From: Allodiplogaster sudhausi
Lineage: Eukaryota; Nematoda; Chromadorea; Rhabditida; Diplogasteridae
DNA length: 64,000 bases
Direction: 5' to 3'
NCBI GenBank assembly: GCA_945643635.1
Contig: CALZFC010000058.1
Location: 1,859,001-1,923,000 of the forward strand
Shown here: positions 45,331-54,893 of the stretch, in pieces
Numbering within the stretch: the stretch's first letter is position 1
Layout of the letters: each line of letters opens with the position of its first letter
Notes under the pieces: model-generated
The model's input: the letters and a program-made list of their open reading frames with translations, nothing else
Databases searched by the model: none
What the model was told of the DNA's origin: nothing
Translations under genes and position numbers: made by a program

Positions 45331-48314
45331 TCAGTAGAGACCGCATCCCTTGAGCTTCGCGGATAGAATGGTGTCGAGTGTGGAGTCAAGCACGAACTCC
45401 ACTTGTTCCGTGTCCGTCGCGCATGTCTAATCAAAACTCTTCTTTCTTAATAAGTAAAGTAAAGTGCCACTTGCCTGATGACAGTAGATCGATTTGTTCG
45501 GATTCTTGTTCACTTCGAGAAACTTATTCTCAATGAAGACCGCTGCGCCGTCGTAATCTTCCGCCCCTGCCATATTCATTGTTACTCTTTCCCTTGTTTA
45601 GACATGATATTGGCTGTAGTACTAATTGGTGTTGTGTTCGTAAGATTCCTCGGTCTTCTTTTGAGTCAAAAGCGGATGTTTCAAAGTTCACTTTCCCCAA
45701 ATACGGTCGTCGCACGCTATTCAAAATATCAAATGTCGAAGGGTAGCGTGGGAGCTAGCTTACGTTAGTGAGTTGTCAATGTTTACCAACATCGGCAAAT
45801 ATACATATGTGCATTTACTATGTACATAGAAACAAATTGTTCATGAAGTTTTCTCACTATTAGCCACCCTCATAGTAGTTCGCACGTCCTCTAAAAACTT
45901 CGTTTAAATGTGGCAATGATAAAGAAGAAAACAAGCCTTTATAGTCTGGAAATGCGAGCCGGAGAGAGGTGCCTCGGCCAATTTTCAATGCGAAGAGATC
46001 TTTCTTGTTGAGGAAGAGAATCATGTTCGTGTTCACGAAATGTTTGTTGTTGCAGACTTGGCCGAAGAGTTGTAGAGACTCTTTCATTCGATTCTACAAC
46101 TCCAACTTCTACAAATTGCTAGTGCCATGTTCCACTTCACTTCACTTAGCATTTACATATGTACATACATGCATTCTTCTAATATGATACTTGCCTACTA
46201 TATGTACTTCCTCAGCCATGGCTTTCCAAACTGTTCATTATCGACAAATCGGCCGGGAGGGAAAGAGTGGCATTTATGTATGCCGTACTTTTGTTTGCTC
46301 GTATCTGACCTTTGCTTTGTGAATAAAAAGGTGTGACAGATCACAATGCGTCTTTTGCCTTTACAAGGAAATTTTCGCGAAGGAGACAACTGAGTTTTCG
46401 AAGATTATTTCTATTATGTTATGAGCCTTATCGTAATACGCTGAAGTCACAAACTGTGCTGAGATCCTCGAGGAGAACTTGGTCGTATTCGGAGAGGGCC
46501 ACCACGTAGATCACGGCCTTCACGTCATCGAAGCAATGAATCCACTTCTTCCGTTGACTGCGCTGCCCTCCGACGTCAAAAACACTTAAAAGTAAATACA
46601 AAATAATTTATTGACCTACCGAGTAGTCCTATAAAATGAATAACAGCAGAGCACTAGGCAAAAAGAGCAGAAATGGGATTGACCGCCAATTCTTGTTCTT
46701 CATCATGAAGGTCACTTCAATCACTCCCATTGTTGCCACTCGGGTGTGGAGAATATCCTGCGGGGTGGGGATGTACTCTTCATCGTAGATGCGGGGCAAC
46801 TGCTCCAGAAAGCTCAAAAGAGATATATGGAGAGAGAGAGATGAGGATAAAGATATGAGGTACGAGAGAGAGAGAGAGAGAGAGAGAGACTGACTACTCT
46901 GCGCAGTCCGGGAGATAGAAGTCTGCCCTTCTGGAGAGTGCGACCTGGATTCCCTTGTCTTTCCAGAGCGCTGTCAGAGCAGAGTAAGTGTACTCAGAGA
47001 AGCGGCCCGTCTCCTTTTTCTCCTCCAGTAACTGCCGGAGATGCGCTTCGTAATCCTTCAAGAAAATCAGAGTCATATAAAAAAGACAAAATGACAAAGA
47101 GAATGAGAGAGATAAAGAGAGAGAGAAAGAAGAGAAAAGTGATAGAGAAAAAAGAATAACCAGTGACTCGTCTCTGCTGAACTGAATGCAGAGGTCATGC
47201 ATTCCGTTGAGTATGCTGACCATTGACTGGATGGCATTGGCATACACAATCTCCCTCTTCGCGCGCATCTCTTCGGGCGCGAAGCCATTGTCGTGGATGA
47301 TTCTGAGAATGGCCTTGGCCTGCTTCCCATTCCATTCCTCTTTTATTTCACTGTCTTTTATAGCACGTGTAACATATATATCTGCTAATTCTGTTACAGA
47401 AACCGTGATTTAATTCTCTTTAGATAAAACTATGCCTCAATTTCTAGCACCATAGAATCAATCTACATACCGTTACCTACATAATTTTACGTCTTTTTGG
47501 ACAAGTCACTCCTCATTTTCACACCAAGTACAACTTCTTCCAGCATTAATTGTAGTGCCAAGAATAACCAGCATGAGTTAACCAAGAGAAAAAGGTCTTT
47601 GATTAGATAACCGTCGTGCAAATGGCAAACGCCGTAGAACGAAAAGAAAGGATACGAAATATTTGCTGTTTTGCGGGCCCATTTGATGTATTTGAGAGCG
47701 GGCATTTGATCTTTAAGCATTTCTTAGCGAGAGAAAGGAATGACTGCGTCACTGACTTCATCTGCTTCAGGATCGTACTCTTCCCACTCTCCGCTGCACC
47801 TGAAGAAGAGAGATGGAATGAGAAGAGACAGAGACAAGGAGACGCAAAGATAGGGGAGCGAATACATACATACATACATATGTATGTGTGTATGTACATA
47901 TGTACTTATGTATATGTATAAGGGTTTTTTTGTAAACTAAAAAAAACCCACATTTTTCGCGTTTTGGAACTATTTTGTACATTTGTGCTAAAATTTACAT
48001 GTACATTTTTTCATATGCTGCAGGAATCTACAAAATAGGTCATAAACTACTTGTATATTTTTGAACAAAACTATCTACAAAACAGGTAACAAGAAACACG
48101 GTATTTTTAGTTTGCACCGCCATACATCTTGAATAACGAGCTAAGTTTGGTAGCGAAATTCTTGTTTTGCTGAGTGAATATTAGAAGAAAGAAAAAGAAA
48201 GAAACCGAGAAGCAGCAGCTTGATGGTGCCCTCCTCCAACTTGCGGTCTCTCTCGATGGAACTCTCGATCTGCCGATTCCGTCTGTTCATCTCCGCTAAT
48301 GTCGCTGCATCCAT
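45331..48314 (-). CDS. Heterotrimeric G protein alpha subunit, 9 exons
   Basis: GTPase that couples seven-transmembrane receptors to effectors at the inner plasma membrane. Exons: 48314-48206, 47799-47757, 47302-47161, 47055-46898, 46812-46684, 46584-46455, 46093-45937, 45566-45475, 45426-45331; 351 residues. Motifs: P-loop GAAESGKST (usual GAGESGKS), switch I TRVATMG, switch [14 protein letters not shown] with the catalytic Gln, NKKD and TCATDT. The C-terminus KLKGCGLY, with Cys at -4, is of the Go/Gi type. The predicted N-terminus [13 protein letters not shown] lacks the Gly2 used for myristoylation and an early Cys. The start codon is the only ATG giving the expected N-terminal helix length. 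Two introns have GC donors: CATCAG|GCAAGT after 45475 is a classic GC-AG intron; AAAG|GCTTGT after 45937 is less typical. Confidence 0.93.
46862..46889. repeat. (GA)n tract in G-alpha intron
   Basis: Short pure GA tract just downstream (sense strand) of the fourth exon. Confidence 0.85.
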
Positions 48315-50377
48315 TTCACTTGAACACGAATACAAACCATAAACAACCACGACTGCCGACACATCTCCTAATGCAATTGCTAATCTACTCAACTCAGCAA
48401 TGATTAAGCCTATTATCAACCCACAGTGGGCTTTAGGCTTTACCTTTAGGGCTCTTCAGAAGAGAAAAGGGATATCAATGGTTATGAGACGAAAACATCA
48501 TTATTTAAAATATATTTATTGATTTCAGCAGAGCATGTCATGCCAGAAAGAATGGGGAAGATTAGCGTTGAGAATAAATGGATTGAAGAGAGGGAGAGGC
48601 TGTCGTGAAAAGCTGCGTCCGAATGTACAATCTGACGATACTTCTTTCCTCCTCGTTTGTGTTCAGCTAGTGCAATTCCACGTGAATGAAGAGAAATGGG
48701 GAAACGCCAGAGATTTCGTGTTTTGTATTGCTCATCAGAGAGAAACAGAGAAATAGCTACGGAAAGGGCAAGAGGAGGGAGGAGGGCGAGAAAGAGAGAG
48801 AGATAGTGAGAGAGAGAGAGGGAGAGAGAGAGTAAGGTCGACAGAGGGAGTGAGATAATAAAAGAGAGGGAGAGAGAGGGAGAGACAGTACATTATCCAC
48901 GGATTATCTATCATTCAACGGACATAATGAGAATGGATTCGAAAATAAGAATGGCAACTGAAACGGCCAGAAAGTGCAAGGCAGTGTTGAATAGAATTTC
49001 GCATCACCACAGAAGATGGAAGACAATGAGAGAGAAAGAGAAAGAGAGAAAAGGTACATGTAAAGCACAAGATTCGAGGAAAGTTGATATCATGAGCATT
49101 CTCGAGAATCAATAGATTCATTTTAAGGAAATGTTTGAAAATGACGAGGGACTGACTTGGAGTTGCGAAGCCGAGAGAGAAAAGCTGACATCTCTGCCCG
49201 GCCTTTTCCTTCTTCTTTTATTCCCTTCTTTTGTCTTCTAATGGACTCCGCGTCTCTTCCTTTTTCCCACCTTTCCTTGCCAAAGTCCCTCCTCGGCAAT
49301 TTGGCCTTTCAGGAACGCTCTATACCGGCTTCTGAATAAGAATCTGCATATATTTTTTGTGATATTTGTTATTAGAGATAAGATAGTCACTTACGCGCGC
49401 AAAACAAAAACACGACAGTAAATGAGGAATGAAATGAGAGTGAAGAGGAGAGAAGGAAAAGAGATCAACTTATTAACAGAATAAGGATCAATTGACTATC
49501 TCTATACGAAATTACTAGATTGATAAGTGTTTTCATGGTGTACATAAATTCTATATTAAAGTTAGCCACTGATATTGAAGCGTGTGAGAAAGTGTGGCAT
49601 AAAAAAGTTTGATATGCCGCAGGTCTATTTGGCTGAGCTCCTAGACTGTTTACAAATATGTACATGTGTAAGACTGGGAAAACGGGAAGTGTTAGAAAGC
49701 GTGCATGGGAGTGAGAAGATCGAAGAAAGGTGGATATAAACAGCATAAAACATACGAATGCAAAGAACTCTTATGCCATTTGTGATGCAAATATAACTGA
49801 ATTCAGTCACGTTGTTTATCAGATATCAGTGAAATAATGAGAAGGAGCTTAGAAGATATGTTTCACATAAGTTTTTTTTAATTCTGCGGATAATTTGTTT
49901 ATACCGCAAGAAAGAATTAAAATAAAAAGATAATAAAGAGATTTCTTCTATGTACATCTTTTCCATAATCCACCTCAATGCACATCTGAATGATTCTATG
50001 TTCATCCCCTGAGGCCACTTGATATCTAAAAATAATATGAAAATGTACATGTATATACATACATATTTATATCTACATTTGTACATGCACTTTCATGCAC
50101 GACTTTTACTGTTCTTCTCCTAACAATTGGCACTTGAGTCGTTATCAATTATATTTTGCCAATTATTGAGCACAATTGAGGAACATAAATTGAAGATTTG
50201 CACGTTGTTCACATTTATTTTATGTTAAGTGTGATAAGGGTAAGGTGATGAGTCTCTTTAAGTAGGCATGCTTATCCCAGGCACTTGAAGTAGCTCATTA
50301 AAATGGATTGACAATATAAATGTTTTGTGAAATGGTAAGATTGTGGGAATTAGAGATGGAAGGCAAAAGAGAGCGAT

Positions 50378-50425
<48 letters not shown>

Positions 50426-51277
50426 CAGTGATGGGAAAGTCTGAGAGGAGAGAGAGGGAGAGAGAGAGGGAGAGAGAATAGCGAGAGAGAGAGAGAGAGC
50501 GCGCGAGAGAATAGCGAGAGAGAGAGAGAGAGAGGCAGTAAGAACAGAAGAGTGTGCTGACGTAGATAGATGGCGTTGATACGGACAATGCGAGACGGAA
50601 GTGCCAGTGATGGCTGTGGCTGGGGTTACATAAGAAGTAAAGTAGGTGTGGAGAGGGAGAGGGCAGCGTTGCCATGTCTACTCAACTCACTTCGCTGCCC
50701 ACCACGCTCCACACTCAAAACACCCCGATAACCCCTCATTTTCTGCGCCGATTTGCCCTTTCGTCTTCTTCATTTACATCTCTATAATCATTCACTCGTT
50801 CTATCTGAGAAATTAGGATTCTCGAAAAGTGCAGAGCATATTTGAGCTGTTTTGTGAAATAGCGCAGGCTTCAGGCGAGCAGATTCAGTTGGCCGGATAG
50901 CTTAAATGGAGCAGCAGATCAGAAGCAAGGACACTACAGTACATTACAGATCTTAAGATAGATCTTGCACTACTATACAAAAATAGTCATGATAAATCCC
51001 TTCCTATGTATGTATATTATCTTCTTCTCTTTCCTTTGCTGACGTTGAACATTAGTCTAAGTGCATACTACAACTGAATATATTCTCCTGTTGCACAGAA
51101 ATATTCACAGACTATATGGATTGTTGTGAATTGTAAACGGTATCATTTATACAATTACATGTCTGATATACTGGGATAAATATCTGCATCAGGAAGTATG
51201 ACCAGTGCTAAATTTCGCTAGCCTTCTTACTGTACAACTGTTCCGGGGATGGTTCCTTTAAAGGAAGAAGAGGGCAG
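48315..51277. other. Intergenic, repeats only
   Basis: No gene recognised. GA-rich tracts lie at 48790-48890 and 50380-50535. The second shows two copies of GAATAGCGAGAGAGAGAGAG. TACA-rich words occur near 50040-50090. The G-alpha promoter should lie just above 48314. Confidence 0.45.
50380..50535. repeat. (GA)n-rich microsatellite
   Basis: Interrupted GA repeats with a duplicated GCGAGAGAATAGCGAGAG word. Confidence 0.9.
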
Positions 51278-51824
51278 CTAGAGATTACAGTAGTCCGCCC
51301 TGCAGAGACAGATCATGTCCATTCTGCCGAAGCGGCTCTCCGTCTTGCAGTCGCCAGGCACGAAGTCGGGGCGAGAAGAAGAGAGAGAGGACGGGCCACA
51401 GGAACGGAGACCACCCACGAAGAGAGTTGTTGTCGTGCCATCTGAAAGGAGGAAGATAAGGAGGGATAGGGAAGAGTGAACGGAGACAAGTGGTGGAAAG
51501 AGAAAAGAAAGAAAACATGAACGGACTCTCGAGGAGATAGTTCTCGACGACCATGGAAGACGTGAGACACGAGTGCTCGCACTCCACTGTCATTCGCTGC
51601 TCCGACTGCAGCTGGCGAGAGTCGAAAGAGGAGGAGATACAGCGGAGAGAGAGGGCCAGCAGGGGAAGGAGGGCCAGCAGGGGAAGGAGGGCCAGCAGGG
51701 GAAGGAGGGCCAGCAGGGGAAGGAGGGCCAGCAGGGGAAGGAGGGTAAGCAGGGGAAGGAGGGCCAGCAGGGGAAGGAGGGCCAGCACTGCCAGCACACA
51801 TCCACAGGGAAGAGGCAGGCTCAT
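51278..51824 (-). CDS. Ly6/quiver-like secreted cysteine-rich protein with repeat-expanded leader
   Basis: Two exons, 51824-51527 and 51441-51278, joined in phase 1; 153 residues. The start MSLPLPCGCVLAV is followed by eight tandem LALLPL-type hexapeptides encoded by an 18-bp minisatellite, a hydrophobic stretch of nearly 50 residues acting as signal peptide or anchor. The rest has eight cysteines (RC, VEC, HSC, RSC, GDC, MIC, LC, YC) and ends MICLCRADYCNL and stop. The terminal CxCxxDxCN pattern is the hallmark of Ly6/uPAR and insect quiver (sleepless) three-finger folds. An N-glycosylation site (NGT) is present. No hydrophobic tail follows, so a GPI anchor is unlikely and the protein should be secreted or held by the long leader. 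Not assigned to a named subfamily. Confidence 0.7.
51650..51792. repeat. 18-bp minisatellite inside the signal-peptide coding region
   Basis: Eight units of GGGCCAGCAGGGGAAGGA on the plus strand. One unit carries TAAGCA in place of CCAGCA, giving Thr instead of Ala on the minus strand. The 18-bp period preserves the frame. Confidence 0.92.
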
Positions 51825-51852
51825 CTCAACACACTCAATCCATCATTTTGAT

Positions 51853-52155
51853 AATTATACCTATCCGCCGACTAAATTGGAACTGCTTCGGAAATGGATG
51901 CGAGTTGCACAGCAAAGGGAATGCAGTCACAGAATGAACTACTTGGCTGCTGAATCACCAATGTTTGCTGATTGGCTTTCGAGGGGAACGCTATGGCAGA
52001 CATATTATGTCGCTCCCACACAACATGAGACCTTTCACATGACTACGCTCTCTTTCTGGAGTAAAGAACGAGCTAATTATAAGATCCTGCGACAGATGAC
52101 AGTCCCCTCGATATTCATTAAACTAAAATTCAGAGATTCAAAGATCAAAATGTGA
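51853..52155 (+). CDS. Hypothetical 100-codon open frame
   Basis: From the GAT at 51853 (after two in-frame stops in one neighbouring frame) an open stretch runs to TGA at 52153-52155. It has a protein-like composition, including KWMRVAQQRECSHRMNYLAA and GTLWQTYYVAP. It has no ATG at its very start (first Met near residue 17) and no visible acceptor match. It lies between, and antisense to, the Ly6-like gene and NAA40. It may be part of an unrecognised plus-strand gene or chance. Confidence 0.25.
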   Translation, partial: NYTYPPTKLELLRKWMRVAQQRECSHRMNYLAAESPMFADWLSRGTLWQTYYVAPTQHETFHMTTLSFWSKERANYKILRQMTVPSIFIKLKFRDSKIKM

Positions 52156-52280
52156 ATGAAAAACAGTAAAGCGCTTTTCTCGATAAAAATAAACAAAACA
52201 ACTGCATCGATTTCAAAAGGTGAATGTAAACATCAAGAAAATGAAAGAAAGACAAGGGAAATGAATGGGAGAACAGATGA

Positions 52281-52732
52281 TTAAGATGCTTGGACTGCTT
52301 GGCATTTCTTGGAGAGAATAACATAGTCAGTGGCTGCGTCCCCCTTGGGAGTCGACTCATCCTCCTCGTAGCCAGACTTGCTGAAGAACCTCAACGACTG
52401 CTCGTTGAAGGTGAACACCGTCGCCATCAACTGAAATCATCATTCGGTTCAGATTAAGGACAGACTTGCTATTAGATAGACAGAAAGAGAGAATGCAGGG
52501 ACAAAAGAAGCATAGAGAGAGAGAGAGAGAACTGAGAAAACCTTGTCCATTCCAAGCTTGTTTGCCGCTCGCTCCAGAACTGCCATAAGTAGTGAGCCGA
52601 TACCCTTTTGCTGGTATTCCTCTTCCACTTGAATTTCGTAGCTAGATGAGGCAAGATAAATGTATTCAATCTAGAAAGTTGTTTAAAACGAGAAAGGACG
52701 GAGAGACGATAATAAGATAGAGAGAGAGAGAA

Positions 52733-52776
<44 letters not shown>

Positions 52777-52987
52777 GACATACCAGTACAGAACAGCAAA
52801 GTCGTGATCCATGTCAAGGCGGTAGTGGACGTAAGCAATAGGCCGGTCGTCACTGTTGAAGAGAAGGACATAGCGGGCGGTGGTGGCTGAGAGCTCCCTT
52901 CGCTTGTCGTCGAGGTCCATGCCCCATTGGGAACGCTCGTATCTCAACAGAGGGGAAGTATAATTAGGGAGAAAGAGAGAGAGAGAC

Positions 52988-53026
<39 letters not shown>

Positions 53027-53485
53027 AGAGAGAAAGAGAGAGAGAACAAGAGAGAGATAGACAGCAAGATAACGAGAAAGGGAGAGAGAGGGGCGGGAGA
53101 AAGAGAAATTACCGATAGATACTTACAGTTCCCGCATATTACGGTAGAATAGGTCGATGACCCATTGCATGATTTCATCTGAGAGATGAGTAGCCCATTT
53201 CGTCTCCACTCGCAATCTCTCGCTCAATTCAAATAGTTATAAATAGAATTATATTAGACAAATCAACACTTCGAGTACGGATCACAACATAACAGTTTGT
53301 TGTTAAAAAAGCAAGATCCATTGATCTCTGGAAACCTCGCGATCCTAAAATTATATAAAAAAATGAAGCTTGGAATACCCAGAAGTGGAGAGAGATTTCT
53401 CACTCGGCAGACAGCCGAGACTGCCGATGGGATCGGCCATCTTGCTCGCTTTCTTCACCATCTTCTTCTTATTCTGCTCAGCCAT
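52281..53485 (-). CDS. NAA40: NAA40-like N-alpha-acetyltransferase (NatD), 5 exons
   Basis: NAA40 acetylates the N-termini of histones H2A and H4. Exons: 53485-53379, 53222-53127, 52942-52784, 52641-52542, 52430-52281; 203 residues, close to the usual 237. The lysine-rich start MAEQNKKKMVKKASKM resembles the basic N-terminus of the family. Core matches include WVIDLFYRNMRELYERSQWG and AYVHYRLDMDHD. The acetyl-CoA loop QQKGIGSLLM (Q/RxxGxG/A) is intact, followed by VFTFNEQSLRFFSKSGY and VILSKK. The first donor (TCTGG|GTATTC) was chosen because it alone joins exon 2 in phase. CT/GA repeats occupy introns 2 and 3. It sits 397 bp downstream of the ISCA1 stop on the same strand. Confidence 0.92.
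52716..52777. repeat. (GA)n tract in NAA40 intron
   Basis: GA on plus, CT on the sense strand, between exons 3 and 4. Confidence 0.9.
52975..53100. repeat. (GA)n-rich tract in NAA40 intron
   Basis: Interrupted GA repeats filling most of the intron between exons 2 and 3. Confidence 0.9.
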
Positions 53486-53882
53486 TCGCTGAGTCACAGT
53501 CTATTAGTTTGCGACTGTTAACGAACGAAGATAACATTCTCTGCACAGAATCCTATACTTTTTAAAATGTGGCTGACACAAAAGAATCTAATCTCATTTT
53601 ATCATTTCACCTAATCGGCGTTGCCGGACAAGCAAGAAAAGGCCCGAAGATGTTGACACGAGATGCACAAGTCAATAGAAAAAATATATGTACACATTTC
53701 TCTCTGCCTTTTAACTATTACTATGCATGTATAAAATGTCGCTAAGCTAGCTAAAGAACTGTAAATATAGTGAGCAATCAGTAAGGTGGGATGCACAAAT
53801 GTCAGTAAAATGTGCAAGAATTGCACATTGAGGTTAAAGGGCTTTTCAGAAGGTGTTCCTAGTTGATGAGAAGAAAAGGGAT

Positions 53883-54107
53883 CTAGATGGAGAAGGACTC
53901 CCCACATCCACACGTTCCCTTGATATTCGGGTTCCGGAAGACGAACTCAGAGGAGAGCTTGTTCGTTACAAAATCCATTTCCGAACCGAGGAGGGAGAGC
54001 TGCGCCTTATTGTCGATCCACACACGGGCACCATCCTACGAATTATGGCAGAATAGGAACGGTGGAGACAGGACGAGAGAGAGATAGAGAGAGAGAGAGA
54101 GAGTGAG

Positions 54108-54146
<39 letters not shown>

Positions 54147-54147
54147 G

Positions 54148-54190
<43 letters not shown>

Positions 54191-54191
54191 T

Positions 54192-54244
<53 letters not shown>

Positions 54245-54683
54245 GAAGGGATAAAGACAGCAAGAGCAATAATAGAATAACGAAAAGATGGACATTCGAC
54301 AGAATGAATGAAAACAAAACGAAACATGAAGAACAAGAGAAAATTATAAACCAGAAAGAATGACTTGTAAATGACTATCTCTCTCAACCTGCACAATCTC
54401 CTCGTCGAATTTTGCCTTCTCCTTGGCGTATTCCAGAGTGTAAGTCAGTCCATTGCAGCCCTTCTGCTTCACTCCAATCTCAACAACGCAGCTATCAACG
54501 AATTGCTCAAAACAAGCATACCTTGAGAGCTTGGAAGTTGGGTTGTTCCTGGAGGAGACTCCGTATCCTCTGGGCGGCAGCGGAAGTGAGAGAGAGCGCG
54601 GCCCGAGTGGGGCGGAGACGGGAGCCGGCCGCCACTCCCTTCACCACTCGCGCCGTCGCCGCGCCGAGACTGCTGCCGCTCAT
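53883..54683 (-). CDS. ISCA1: ISCA1-like mitochondrial A-type Fe-S assembly protein, 3 exons
   Basis: ISCA1 helps build mitochondrial [4Fe-4S] clusters together with ISCA2 and IBA57. Exons: 54683-54522, 54478-54389, 54035-53883; 134 residues, near the usual 129. The basic, Ser/Ala-rich start (MSGSSLGAATARVVKG) is a plausible mitochondrial leader. Conserved blocks: RPTRAALSLTSAAAQRI, GVKQKGCNGLTYTLEYAKE, DGARVWIDNKAQLSLLGSEM and the end NPNIKGTCGCGESFSI. The three cluster-binding cysteines (one in GCNG, two in CGCG) are present. Intron 2 contains a long CT/GA repeat (54075-54243). The start codon lies only 210 bp from the TDRD3 stop on the same strand. Confidence 0.95.
54075..54243. repeat. 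(GA)n tract in ISCA1 intron
   Basis: About 170 bp of nearly pure GA on plus (CT on the sense strand), one of the longest tracts in the window. Confidence 0.93.
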
Positions 54684-54893
54684 CCACGAACACGTCTTGC
54701 AACTCAGTCCAGCAGTTGCTTAGCTGAGGATATTTAGTGTCCTAAACCATTCGTCTCAGGAACTACGCAGATATTTCCATGGGCTCATCGACACCGCTTC
54801 AATTCACTCAATTAAATTCAGGGCACAACATTTATCAAACAGAAAAGTAAAATAGCGTCTAGCAGAACGATTGATGAGCAGTAGACAACTCTG

